From Limnephilus marmoratus (lineage: Eukaryota > Arthropoda > Insecta > Trichoptera > Limnephilidae), in NCBI GenBank assembly GCA_917880885.1, contig OU862910.1:14334710-14398709 (forward strand): a stretch of 64,000 bases of DNA, written 5' to 3'. Position 1 is the first letter of the stretch. Each line of letters starts with the position of its first letter. Made by a program: the position numbers and the translations under genes. The notes under the pieces are model-generated. The model was not told the DNA's origin, did no database searches, and saw only the letters and a list, made by a program, of their open reading frames with translations. Shown piece after piece: positions 31,051 through 41,504 of this stretch.

Positions 31051-31074
31051 TATAGAGATAATAAAACTTATATT

Positions 31075-31195
31075 AAATTATTTCACTTCTTATTAAATTG
31101 TTTCACTTCTTATTAATTTGTTTTACTTTGAATTAAATTGTTTCACTTCTTATTAATTTGTTTCACTTTGAATTAAATTGTTTCACTTCTTCTGA
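31075..31195. repeat. Short tandem repeat, TTTCACTT units
   Basis: AAATTGTTTCACTTCTTATT and AATTTGTTTCACTTTGAATT alternate, giving about five degraded half-units with a composite period near 47 bases. Confidence 0.6.
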
Positions 31196-31289
31196 AGTGT
31201 CCCAAATTTTGTCCGCTGAAAAAATCTATTGTGTTGGGCGGATGTGTGATACAAACCCATCCCACCCTATCCGGTCCCGCCCCATCCTA

Positions 31290-31545
31290 TCCCATTATAC
31301 CCTCCCACCAATTTATAACATACTTCCGAAATAGAAAAAAAAACCAAAATTAAAAAAAAATGTTTAAAAAAATTCTGCTACACTTATTTAATATGTTAAA
31401 GGTATGTGAAAATTCATACTGTTCCTTTCAATGCTGCTTAAGACATCTTACAAGAAATGTTCATTTATAAATCTTCTTCTTCTTCTTGGGCCCTGTCCGT
31501 TCAACGGACGTTGGCTATCATGTTGGCCATGCTATCACCATTTCC
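31290..31545 (-). pseudogene. RTE-like LINE 3' terminus with GAA tail and flank
   Basis: On the minus strand: GGCCAACATGATAGCCAACG, TCCGTTGAACGGACAGGGCC, then a GAAGAA tail and the block ATAAATGAACATTTCTTGTA. The same tail and about 150 bases of downstream sequence occur in opposite orientation at 33590-33830, so the unit repeated here is larger than the LINE end alone. Confidence 0.65.
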
Positions 31546-31549
31546 AAAG

Positions 31550-32960
31550 CAAATTATGTTAAGAAAACTATTACGGCATCCCGAACACGAGAGACTTCAA
31601 AGTCTACAGGACAGTTGAAAAATAATCCAAAATCCAAACAAATTAAAAAAGGTCTCACAAGCGTCACGTCGCTCCTCCCTCGTATACCATAATGGATTTT
31701 GATGCACACAACTGTTACAAATGCAACTGTTGCCGCAACTAAAGTGAGCAGCCTGTCTTAAGGCTTCGCAACCGGGCTCGAAAAGAAAAAGATGGAGAGA
31801 TACGAAATTACGAATGCTAGAGAAGAGCGCTAACATTTACAATCGATGCGAAAATTGCGAAAATGTTTAATAAAACACGACTCGTTTAAAATAGAGCAAA
31901 AATCTCGCAAGCATTTTCTTAAACAGCATTTAAAGAAACACTGTGAATTTTTTCATATATATAACTTGTAAAATAACTGAAACAAACATGTTTATAATAA
32001 TTTTTTGAGTATACTTTGCGATTTTTTTCCATCGAGGGAATTTTATATAATTAGCGTTTCGGCGCGAGCAATGTCTAGATATTATCTTCAAGAATAACAT
32101 ATATTTTTTAAGAGCTTTAAAACTTAACGTGTTTAAGGGAGATATGTAAGAAATCGGTAGAAATTTGGGTTGCGGGCCCAAATTATTCAATGAACTTCCA
32201 ATATCTGTTGTTTTGCTTACTCCTACATATTGGTAATAGCGAAAAGGAACAACACACACTTTTACACACACATGATCAAGTTTATCCAATTTTACGAAAA
32301 TACCTAGATAACAATATAATACATAGTTTTTTGTACTTATTTTTCAAGTAGGTATTCAATTTCACGTCATGTTTTTCGTACAATGTCAAATTTTTAAAAA
32401 CCTATTGCTTTCTTTTAAAAATCGTTTCAAGATATTTCGAGGGTTCCTTTCAGCTTTTAAATACTAGAGTATGTGCAGTACATTTGGAGAATGGTCGACT
32501 CTTTAATGCGCCAAACTTTTTCAGTGATATATTTTTCGATTCTGCCTTTTAGGGGAAATCCTAAAATAAAACGACCGCCGCGTCGTTACGACGGGAGATA
32601 CTCGTAAATCATCGTTTGGCTAGAAGAAAAACAATTATAAATGGAAACTCCCTTCCGAAACGGAACCGACGTTAAACTTTACGAAAATATTATTATTTCA
32701 CCGTGAAATTTTATCATTCCCACTGCCCTGGATATTATAAATTCATTTTGTTTCCGATCAATGTGTGCCTTTATATAAGTGGACATACTTTATCTCATCC
32801 GCTTAGTAAAATAAATTCTCCACTCATTTACATTTCGTAGTGAGCGCTCAAAAAGAAGATATCTCAAAGGGAGACACGCATAAGCGCAAATATTAGAGAG
32901 AGCTCCTTTATACTTATAATTAATAAGCGTAATATTGAATAAAGCTTGACATATAAATAT
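31550..32960. other. Unassigned, with a third relative of the 31.3/33.7-kb flank
   Basis: At about 31925-32015, CAGCATTTAAAGAAACACTG and AACATGTTTATAATAATTTT resemble the flank shared by the inverted pair at 31.3 and 33.7 kb. Nothing else is recognised. The open frames here match no domain I know. Confidence 0.4.
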
Positions 32961-32969
32961 TATACCTGG

Positions 32970-33180
32970 AAGAGACTCCAGATACTAATATCTACAGCCT
33001 GTATGTCGGACGAAGATCTACAGCTCATATGTTGAACTAATATCTACGAATTTCAGAGCGTTGACTAATATCTACAGAGCTGAGGTCGGACGAATATCTA
33101 TGACGGTCCCAGTGTTGTCTAATATCTACAGAGCGTAGGTTGAACTAATATCTACAGAGCGTAGGTTGGACTAATCAGCT
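32970..33180 (+). repeat. Degenerate array of CTAATATCTACAGAG units
   Basis: CTAATATCTACAGAGCGTAG or a close variant recurs about six times at intervals of 25-50 bases, alternating with AGGTCGGAC or AGGTTGGAC. A related array on the opposite strand lies at 33317-33515. Confidence 0.65.
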
Positions 33181-33316
33181 AAATGTGTCCAATAGTCGAT
33201 ATTAGGATTTTTTACATACAAACTTACATAAATTAAATTTTTTAAACTGCATACGCAATATTACGTTATTCCAATATGCTTAGGTACACATAATTGCAAA
33301 TCCAACCTCTGCCAGT

Positions 33317-33515
33317 GCTGTAGATATTCGTCGACACTTTGGTTCACATAGATATTAGTCAGCAGTTTGAGCTGTAGATATTCGTCAACACTTTGGTTCT
33401 CATAGATATTACATAACAGTTTGAGCTGTAGATATTCGTCAAAACTTTGGTTCTCATAGATATTAGTTCGATTTTTTCAGTTTTTGGAATTCCTGTAGAT
33501 ATTAGTAGACGCCTC
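33317..33515 (-). repeat. ~60-bp tandem repeat, inverse of 32970 array
   Basis: Three units of about 57 bases: CTGTAGATATTCGTCAACAC, TTTGGTTCTCATAGATATTA and CAGTTTGAG. The shared ATATCTAC word is inverted relative to the array at 32970, making a loose palindrome of arrays around an A+T-rich centre. Confidence 0.65.
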
Positions 33516-33830
33516 CCTGGAAGAAGGAGAACCTCATGGCTGAAAAACCTGAAACAGGGTTTGGCCAGTCTACTGTGGAGCTGTTCCCATAGCCAACATG
33601 ATAGCATAGCCAACATGATAGCCAACCGCCGTTGAACGGACAGGGCACAAGAAGAAGAAGAAGATTTATAAATGAACATTTCTCGTAAGATGTCTTAAGC
33701 AGCATTGAAAGGAACAGTATGAATTTTCACATACCTTTAACATGTTAAATAACAGAAGCAGATGTTTTATTTAACAATTTTTTTTTTGCGTTTTGTTCTG
33801 TTAACCGAAAGAATGTTATAAATTGGTGAA
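33515..33830 (+). pseudogene. RTE-like LINE 3' terminus with GAA tail and flank
   Basis: The coding remnant reads GRRRTSWLKNLKQGLASLLW, the C-terminal end typical of RTE-like LINEs, then AACATGATAGCCAACCGCCG, AACGGACAGGGCACAAG and a GAA-repeat tail. An internal small duplication (TAGCCAACATGATAGCATAG) is present. The flank beyond the tail is shared in inverse with 31290-31490. Confidence 0.65.
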
Positions 33831-33929
33831 AAATCGGCAAAATGGGAAAATAGTGTACCTACCTATTTACTTACACAGTTTTAAAAAGAAACATAAAAAA
33901 TTCAGGTTACTCTTAATCAGGGAAATCTC

Positions 33930-34045
33930 CTGCTCATATAATCGGAAAATGTTTTTTGTGCAATGATGGAGGACTTACGTGGCAGAGGAATAGAACCCAC
34001 GGGCGCCTGGATGGGAACTCTGAGCATATTTCTTTCCACTTGGCT
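33930..34045 (-). mobile_element. tRNA-derived SINE fragment
   Basis: On the minus strand, GTAGCCAAGTGG-like box A and GTGGGTTCTATTCC box B-like sequences precede GTAAGTCCTCCATCATTGCA. It is a diverged relative of the SINE copies at 34100-34290 and 53800-53975. Confidence 0.5.
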
Positions 34046-34099
34046 ACTAAGTGGAAAAGTTGTGTTACTGGTTAAGTAAAATGTAACGAAAAAAAACTC

Positions 34100-34290
34100 T
34101 CTTAACAGTAAAGTTTTTTTAAGAAAGGCAAACATTACCGGGTTAGGAATAACTCGACAATATTTGAAAATCTCCTACTACTTGTCACTTGTGTCGTGAT
34201 GGAGGACTTAGCCAGCCGGGGAATCGAACACGCGACGCCCGGGTGGGACCCAAACGCGATGTCAACTCAGCCACTGACCGGTCAGTTACG
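34100..34290 (-). mobile_element. tRNA-derived SINE
   Basis: The minus-strand head reads GACCGGTCAGTGGCTGAGTT (box A region), then GTCGCGTGTTCGATTCCCCG (box B GTTCGATTCC) and GCTAAGTCCTCCATCACGAC. The body continues AGTAGGAGATTTTCAAATAT, CGAGTTATTCCTAACCCGG and AATGTTTGCCTTTCTTAAAA. The copy at 53800-53975 shares head and body, so the family has a fixed tRNA-like head plus a unique body, as SINEs do. Confidence 0.65.
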
Positions 34291-34479
34291 AGTATATTAA
34301 TGATGACGAAGTTACTGAAGTTACAATTTTAATTTGAAATTTCAATATTAATTTTAATGAAGAATTTAGATCGATAAACAAGTAGATTGTTATAAAAACT
34401 AAATGTTATGAACACAACTGCATAAATTTAAAATGAACCTAGGTGTCGGAAGATGCCTGTAGCACAGAGAAACCAGTCC

Positions 34480-34905
34480 GGTTTTTTTTTACATTCGCTT
34501 CACACAGGAGGCCTGCGGAAAATAAATCCCCTCAGGGCCATGTCATCTTTGGGGATGGTGTGTGGAGGGTCTTTTAAGAGAAAGAAAGGAAAGGAAGTCG
34601 TGGGAAGGAAAACGTATGAGGGGTGGTTAGGAATCTGGGGGTCAGTGTGTCCAGGAGTGACGAACGTATGAATCAATCCCCTCAATGTCTACGTCTTCCT
34701 CAACCAGCCTCTCCCGATCCAGCCTGCCACGCAGTTGGTGGGCAGATGCATCCGCCGCCAAGACCCGGACAAACCTCACCCCATGAATACGGGCACCTTT
34801 GCTAAGTCACCAAACGCAGCGAATTACTTGGGGTGACTTATGGCAGAGGTGTTGGTAATCCAATAAATGATTCCCGGGGCGGCGGTACCCATACCCATAT
34901 AACTA
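34480..34905 (-). mobile_element. R1 retroposon, near full-length
   Basis: Minus-strand copy with all blocks in order, ending in the A-run and CATTCGCTTCACACAGGAGG on the plus strand. The terminal hairpin arms are shortened (CACACAGG/GTGTGTGGAGG). Plus-strand open frames within it run across conserved R1 blocks but differ between copies, so they are not genes. Confidence 0.7.
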
Positions 34906-34909
34906 AATC

Positions 34910-35580
34910 ATATAACTTTTTTTTAAGAAATCCTTTATTCTTATTGGAAGCGGTCATCATTATCAGCCACCAATTAAATCACTGCTGAATGAAAGCCTCC
35001 CCAAAATACTTCCGAGTTCTTATTACCACACTTTTCGCTTCCATGTGCTACCGCCTGGTGTAGTTACCTACTCAATCCAGCGGGTCTTAAAGCAACCTTC
35101 TTCGATAAATGTTTCTCTTCGAGGTCTTACATAGAAAACAGAATTATAAAGTTCTTGAACGAAGTTATACAAAACTTAATTACATTTTGTTCACCATAAA
35201 TTAAATATATTTTAATTGTTTGTGTTTTCAATGTAATCACTTTTTAACTTTTTAGCGTAATATATTTCCTCAAGTAGTCACTACCTTTGCACGAGTTTCA
35301 AACTTCTTCCAATACTAAAATTGGCACATTGGCGTTACTGAAATATTTACTTTTTTACGCGTGTCTGTATGGAAAAGTTTTGGTAATAAGGTTGTACTAT
35401 AAAATAAGTTTTTATCATATATAATATTAAATTTGAAACAGATTAGAAATAGATAAAAATTACAAAGTAAGAACCTGTTGTTTCACAGAATTTGAACAAT
35501 TTTTCAAATTTCATTTTCAAGCTCTGCAAAGTTTCTATGATATTTCTGTTATTATATCATTTTTAGAATAATTCAAAATA
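34910..35580. other. No gene recognised
   Basis: Unassigned A+T-rich sequence up to the LINE remnant at 35585. Confidence 0.5.
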
Positions 35581-35584
35581 TTTA

Positions 35585-36290
35585 CCATTGCAATATTCTT
35601 CAAGATAATATCAACAAATTGTTAATTTGGTGTGATGAAAATAGACTTTACTTAAATATCTCAAAATGTCACATAGTTAGATTTTCTCGAATAAAAAATC
35701 CAGTGATCTTTAATTACAACATTGATAACAATACTCTGGAGACATTAACACGAATTAAAGACTTGGGCATCACTTTTCAATCAAATCTTTCATTTGTTAA
35801 CCACATAACAGAAATCTCTAATAAGGCCTTAAAAATGTTGGGATTTATAACTAGGCTAATTAGAAATTTTAACAATATAAAGTGTAGTAAACTGTTATAT
35901 TTTGCATAAGTTAGGAGTCAACTTGAGTACAATTCTGTTGAAAGAATACAAAACAAATTCTTAAGTTTTCTTAATTTTAAAATGGGTATTCCAGCAATTA
36001 TGTTGAACTACAATACTATTTTGAATGATATGAATATGCTCACATTGTCAGACAGAAGAACTCTCACTGACTTGGTATTTCTGTATAAAATTCTAAATTA
36101 TTTAGTCCACAGTCCGGTATTGCTCGAATTGATAAGCTTCCGGATTTCACTCGCAATACTAGAAGTCAGGATTTATTTCAGTGCAGTAATTCTGGAACTA
36201 ACTACCTTATGTATTCCTCTTTGCCCAGAATACTAATGGAGGAAAACAATTATACCAAGCAGTGGACATCTTCATTTTATCTTTAAACAA
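35585..36290 (+). pseudogene. LINE reverse transcriptase C-terminal remnant
   Basis: Frames read NKLLIWCDENRLYLNISKCH and IKDLGITFQSNLSFVNHITE, then ALKMLGFITRLIRNF, LVRSQLEY-like and VERIQNKFLSFLNFKMG, then LSDRRTLTDLVFLYKILNYL. This is the thumb and the segment after it in a jockey/CR1-type RT. Stops separate the blocks. Motif C is just upstream of the preserved part, so the copy is 5' truncated. Confidence 0.75.
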
Positions 36291-36299
36291 ATATAAAAT

Positions 36300-37370
36300 A
36301 TTGTTATGAAGGCAGTTCACTTATGTACAATAAATACTGTGTATTTCTTACTATTCATAAATATGTAAAAGCTCCGAAAAAGGGCGTTAATAAATAAATA
36401 AATTATGGTATAGTTGCTTACCAGAACTGAAGTGATAACAAAATTTGTATTGAATTTCCACAGAACTTGAAAATTAACTTTGAAATTTGATGAATTGTTC
36501 AAACTTTGTAAAACTACTGGCCCTAAGAAATAAGTTTAAAAAAACATTAATATGTTAAAAATTATACCCTTCGAATTATATAGGTATCCCTCACATTTCA
36601 CTTATTACTCTACGAAAAATTCTGATTGATACGTTATAAAATTGGTATTTAATAAGGTAGACAAACAATGTACATTTTAAAAAGTCCGTAATTACGTTTC
36701 GTATTATTAAAACTTACCGAGTTATTAAAAATTTAAGGCGGTACACAACTCCAATAATTTTTGTTTGCTCAATACTCACATTTTAATTATTTCCGGCGAA
36801 TTCGTAACTAAAATAACCTTTTTATTTCCATGCCGCACAAGGAATGCGAGTTATTTATATTTTAGATTAATAAAAACAGTACCTTACCATTAATATATTT
36901 TACGTACAACGATTTTAAAACTTCATAACCCATTTTTCAACGATAAAGTTAGCGGTAAGCACCAGATTTTATTTTTCTAGACGATTAATTAATAATTTCG
37001 GGAGGACAATATGGAGACACATTTTAAATATTAGTAACACGTTCTTCAGAATTAATTAATAAGGTCGCGGCAGAAAGGTCTAACCTCCAGGCCTGCTAGG
37101 GTGAATTCGATTGTACATTCGTACAATACCCCGTGCTTACACGCTTTCTTCACTAACGTCGTTAAGATTCTCACATTATTTGTCTTCTTCGTCTTTTCTT
37201 TGATAGGGCGAAATCGACAGTAGGTCCGTCCAAAACACGGGTCGCTAAGATTCTGAATATATTTTAGGGCATATTGTCGTCTTTATAAGCTAGATTAAGA
37301 CGATTATTATCCTAATGAATTATCTTAATGATTAAAATATTCAATTTATTATTTTATTTTATATGTTTTT
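36300..37370. other. No gene recognised
   Basis: Unassigned A+T-rich sequence. Confidence 0.5.
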
Positions 37371-37374
37371 TATA

Positions 37375-37418
37375 TAACCCTGATGAAGGTTCAGGTTCAA
37401 TCGAAACCGGTTGATTTT
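37375..37418 (+). ncRNA. Hammerhead ribozyme-like motif
   Basis: CTGATGA (the canonical core), extra A, stem II GGTT-CAGGTTC-AATC with one G-U pair, GAAA, self-complementary ACCGGT, U17, then GATTTT. Stem I (AACC/GATT) pairs only in part. It stands alone without visible PLE coding sequence. Confidence 0.45.
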
Positions 37419-37429
37419 GTACATTCAAT

Positions 37430-38125
37430 ATATACACCGTAGGGTTTTATTCAAACTAAGTTATTCAATTCTAATTATTATTATTCAAAAAGAAAAACAA
37501 ACACAATAAACGTAACCTTTTGAATTTTTAATGCTCTCCATTACTTACTTATCTCGGGAGGGGTGGTCATCCTACGTCCAAGATTCTTTTCCATGCCTAT
37601 TTTATGTACTCCTTGATATTCCATCGCACTCCCTAGTCCAGGAGAGTCCAGTAATTGATATGAATGGTTGACGCCCAGAGGCAAAGCTGAGAATTACTGC
37701 GCGGTGAGCCCCGCTAAGCAAGGTCATCAATAAAGTATGGAAAAGCACGAAATCCCTCGTTTATTTAGAACATCGAAGGTAATCCGTTAGCTTTATCACT
37801 ATTCATCCGCTGGTCCCTTTTTAAAATGTATGCAGTATTTTTAACAAAGAAAATAACCCAAATAGAAAACCGAAAGTCAACTTTTTGTATATACCTCCCT
37901 ACCAACAGTATTTATGATATTTCTTATTGAACGTTCACTACTTTCGTCTAGATCGAGAGCAATGAATAAGTTAGACAAGTATCTAACATTTCAAGCAATA
38001 AATCAACATTTTTTTCAAAATTTATAAATTAGATAACATCCAAAAAAAAATAAAGTAAGTTGTCATTACGGTTTTTTTTTACTTTTAAATCATTACGTTT
38101 ATGGGATCACTATTATTATTTTAGA
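37430..38125. other. No gene recognised
   Basis: Unassigned. The 37540-37740 block is somewhat GC-richer but has no recognisable coding or structural feature. Confidence 0.45.
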
Positions 38126-38129
38126 AGAC

Positions 38130-38690
38130 CTGCAACAAATCATTAGAAATAGGGAATTTTCCTGAAACATGAAAAACGTCTATGGTGATACCGATTCAAA
38201 ATATTTTGAACACATAAAAATGTGAGGACACCCGACCTGTGAATATGAGCAAGTTGTGGAAAACAATTGCGGGAACAACAATTCATGTGAAACAACGAGA
38301 AATTTAGTAATTTCTGCTTGGAAGGAAGATACAGATAAAAACTTGAAAAATTGTGCAGTTTTTTTAGATTTTCGGAGAGCTTTTGAAATAATAGATACAA
38401 AAGAGTTATTAAAAAATCAAATAAATATGGAATAAAAGGGAAACAATAAAAAAAGTTTAAAAATTATTTAATCGACAGATAACAAAAATAACAGTTAAGA
38501 TCAGTAATAATGTATCAAATCTGAACAAAAGTAGGCTGGGGTTACCACAAGGATGATAATGTTTATACTCTTCATAAATGATAAAGTAAAAATGCAAAAA
38601 TATTAAAAATAAGACTATTTGCTGACGATGCACTGATTTGTATTGCCGAAGATTCTTCCGATGCAGCAATAATGTTAAAAAAAAACATTA
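38130..38690 (+). pseudogene. LINE RT fragment, motifs A to C
   Basis: The translated order is FPETWKTSMVIPIQKI-like, CEDTRPVNM, CETTRNLVISAWKED and NCAVFLDFRRAFEIIDTKEL (motif A), then a degraded GLPQG and LFADDALICIAEDSSDAA (motif C). This is the RT core of a jockey-type LINE with several frameshifts. It is cut by another LINE fragment at about 38690 and resumes at about 39160. Confidence 0.7.
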
Positions 38691-39158
38691 TTTAATGCAT
38701 TCTGCACTAGCCTGTATACAAGTGAAACATGGTTTCAATACCGAGTAAGTTCAATGGAACGTCTCCGGATCCAATATAATGATGCGTGCAGAATCATATT
38801 TGGATTCAGAAGGTATAGCAGCGCTTCAACAATGTTCACAGAATTACGACTCCTTGGATTCGCCAGCCTGATGAGACGCCGGGTCACTGGAGCCAGGATG
38901 CGGCTAATAGCCTCCGACAACAGGTTGGTGACCGCAGCCTTCCAGCACCAAGCGCCTCTCCTGAGTGAGCGATGGGCCCGAGCGCACTCAAAATCACGCC
39001 CTGCATAATAATTGATTATTTATTTATTATTATTTTTTTCTATTTATGTTCTTATTTCTTTACTGTGTAAATATATAAATATGTATAACTATATGGGACG
39101 TGTGGGATTGCACTATCCTCCCCACATCCTGGAATAAAAATTATTATTATTATATTAT
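38690..39158 (+). pseudogene. Second LINE 3' fragment inserted in the first
   Basis: Frame 38754-39008 reads MERLRIQYNDACRIIFGFRR and SASTMFTELRLLGFASLMRR, a C-terminal region seen in jockey-like LINEs. It is followed by a 3' UTR ending in a TTA-repeat tail at about 39137. AATAATG occurs at both junctions (about 38669 and 39166), a possible 7-bp duplication. The interrupted LINE continues at 39160. Confidence 0.65.
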
Positions 39159-39159
39159 A

Positions 39160-39366
39160 AGATAATAATGAGAAAGCAATCAAAAAGGTAAATAGTGATT
39201 TGGATGCTGTGTCAAGATGGGTTAAACTAAATTCATGAGAACTTAATTTAAATAAGACAATATATAATTTAATATCGGCAGAAAAATACTCACGAGAATC
39301 CAAAGGTTTGCATTATCGAAGAAATCATACAAATTGGAAGAAATTAAGCACTTAACGGTCATTATA
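39160..39366 (+). pseudogene. LINE RT fragment, continuation
   Basis: DNNEKAIKKVNSDLDAVSRW and VKLNS followed by ELNLNKTIYNLIS continues the RT thumb interrupted at 38690. It breaks at a MITE inserted at 39367. Confidence 0.65.
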
Positions 39367-39758
39367 CAGGGTGTCCGGGGGTAAAGTGCATTAACTTCGG
39401 GAGGTGATTCTGCATGATATTATAGGTAAAAAAGATGAATAACTTTTTTCGAAATACCGACTTTTTGGGGTAGTTTTTTGATAAAAAGATAAAATTAGAC
39501 CGGCGTGTGCGGCCAGCTTTATTACTTTCCGCTGTTACTGTACGGGCCACTTACAACCATGCAATGTTGCCACAATCGTGCCCGGCAGGCTCTCAACAAG
39601 TAAGATCGTACCTCGCACTAAGTATTTTTAGTAGGTTCGTCTTTTTGTATGGGAAAAAAATATGTTGGAATTTCGGAAAAAGTTGTTAATCTTTTTTACT
39701 CCTACAATCATATAGAATCACCTTCTGAAGTTAATGCACTTTACCCCCGGACAACCTG
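39367..39758. mobile_element. MITE with long inverted repeats, TA/TATA TSD
   Basis: The ends CAGGGTGTCCGGGGGTAAAG and CTTTACCCCCGGACAACCTG are inverted repeats. Pairing continues inward for about 90 bases with mismatches, through GAGGTGATTCTGCATGATAT and AAAAAAGATGAATAACTTTT. It is flanked by TATA on both sides (39363-39366, 39759-39762). Length is 392 bp, noncoding. The TA-based target suggests Tc1/mariner mobilisation (inference). Confidence 0.8.
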
Positions 39759-39822
39759 TATAATTGCAAAAAAATACAATGAATAACAGATCACTTTGTA
39801 TAAACCACTATTTTTAAAACAA

Positions 39823-39863
39823 TATCTACATGTTTCGATAACAATGTTATCTTCATCAGGATA
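39823..39863 (-). ncRNA. Hammerhead ribozyme-like motif (PLE)
   Basis: TATC/GATA stem I, canonical CTGATGA, extra A, stem II GATAAC-ATT-GTTATC, GAAA, ACATGT, A17. All three helices have sequences unlike the 6.7-kb copies yet remain paired. This is the best preserved copy with a fully canonical CUGAUGA. Confidence 0.65.
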
Positions 39864-39872
39864 CGTTAATAT

Positions 39873-39909
39873 GATAATGAAGATAACATTGTTATCGAAA
39901 CATGTAGAT
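39873..39909 (+). ncRNA. Degenerate hammerhead ribozyme-like motif
   Basis: Inverted twin of 39823-39863. Stem II, GAAA, ACATGT and GATA are kept, but the CTGATGA core reads ATAATGA, so this half should be inactive. Confidence 0.45.
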
Positions 39910-40014
39910 ATTGTTTTAAAAATAGTGGTTTATACAAAGTGATCTGTTATTCATTATATGAAAAATGATGCCACAAAGTAATTTTGCGAAGTTTGAAGAA
40001 GCAAAAAAATACGT

Positions 40015-40630
40015 TTCTTGGCAGAATCCCAAACGAAGTAAATAAATAAACACGTCAGATAATATACAATACAATTATATCATCTCACTCAAATTACTGT
40101 TTAAGTATTCTGTTTCTCTGCGGTGAAGAAAAAATGAAAAAAAAAATTAATTTACTGCAACTAAACCAATGCGAGGATAAGAGATATGTTAAATTTTTAT
40201 GACGGTGAAACAAATTATATATCTGAATGTATTTATGTTTACCAATAAAATTAACACAGACGATGACTAAGGAATTGAGAGAATAATAAATGGCTGAGAT
40301 ATACGGACACGGGACGAGAAATGCAAATCAAATTAGAATGTCAACAAGGAAGAAATTGTGAAATCTCTCGTGTACCAGGCTGTCCAACTTTATAACAAAA
40401 TCCCGAATGATATTACTGAGATTGAAAATAGATTAATTTTAAAAACGAATTAATAATCCAATATTGAAGTTTTGTTTCTGATATTTGCCAAATATTTGGT
40501 ATTTGCCAAATAATGTAAATTTTATGTTAAAACGAAGATGTGTGCTAATTTAAGATTAATACATATTAATTTAAAAAAAATGTAAAGAAGAAATAAAAGA
40601 TTACATTAATTAATTATTTGTAAAAAGCAT
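40015..40630. other. No gene recognised
   Basis: A+T-rich, unassigned. Part near 40310-40420 may be an eroded LINE C-terminus (VYQAVQLYNKIPNDI-like translation), too weak to call. Confidence 0.4.
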
Positions 40631-40703
40631 TAACTTCGTGGCTCGCCATAATTTACAATAAAAAAACACAAATAAATTTGTTGTAGACCACTTTTATTTT
40701 AAA

Positions 40704-40747
40704 CACACTCTACCGGTTTCGGAAGCACCCTTCCTTCGTCAGGAGAA
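40704..40747 (-). ncRNA. Hammerhead ribozyme-like motif (PLE)
   Basis: CTC/GAG stem I, CTGACGA, extra A, stem II GGAAG-GGTG-CTTCC, GAAA, ACCGGT, A17. Every helix has unique sequence and stays paired. It lies at the expected place downstream of a minus-strand GIY-YIG remnant. Confidence 0.6.
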
Positions 40748-41504
40748 TATTATAACTAAACTATGATACAGAATGTTGACAGATATACAAATTTTAGGTG
40801 TTTGAGTGGGAGGTAGACAAAGGGGTGGGGGCATAGACATCCAAATTCAATAGACCAGAAATAACAGGTGAGGGGAAAAATCAACTATGGCGGTACGAAG
40901 AGGGGAAGATGACTGTCATTGGTTGAAAAATTAATCTGACAGTATATAGGCATCTCGCATTATAATATCATCATTTAGTTCTTAAAAGCAAAATCTGCTT
41001 TGAATGAATAGACCTTTTTACATGGGAGCGCGAATTGCTTGCCACGATAATAAAATATTTGCGTAGGCCAAATGTACACCCCAAAAAGATTCGCCCGTTT
41101 TCACATAGCAATATTTTTTTGCCGTGTTTAGTTAAGACACTTTTACAAATGTTTCATAATTTACTTACCCCTGTAACCAGCGACGAGCACACTAAGGAAC
41201 CGCCCACATTTATGTGCACACTGATATGTAGGTATGTTGTATAGCACAAGCTACTGTTTTGGCGTGTTATTTTTTCGTTAAATGTATAGATGTTAGCTTC
41301 GCGCTGCCCACGGCAAGAATGATGACGTCACACATTTTAGATTCAAGCGATTCTCTATCCCCTCCACATGGGGCGAACTGGCGCCAAGGAGGAGCTCCAG
41401 CCGGTTCCATGGCGAGGGGGAAATAATACGTTTTTATCACTTAGGGCAGGTCCAGATATATTCATATGTCCGTGGGTGGGGGTAATTGCGGGATTTCCGG
41501 AAAG

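Larger units (their letters stand above)
39778..40000. mobile_element. Foldback PLE derivative with twin hammerheads, 12-bp TSD
   Basis: The exact duplication GCAAAAAAATAC (39766-39777 and 40001-40012) flanks a 223-bp insertion. The left arm AATGAATAACAGATCACTTT ... TATCTTCATCAG is the inverse of GATAACATTGTTATCGAAAC ... CTGTTATTCATT on the right. Beyond the palindrome the right side alone continues ATGATGCCACAAAGTAATTT and GCGAAGTTTGAAGAA, the PLE terminus also found at 4450. It is therefore a complete, cleanly inserted short element. Confidence 0.75.
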
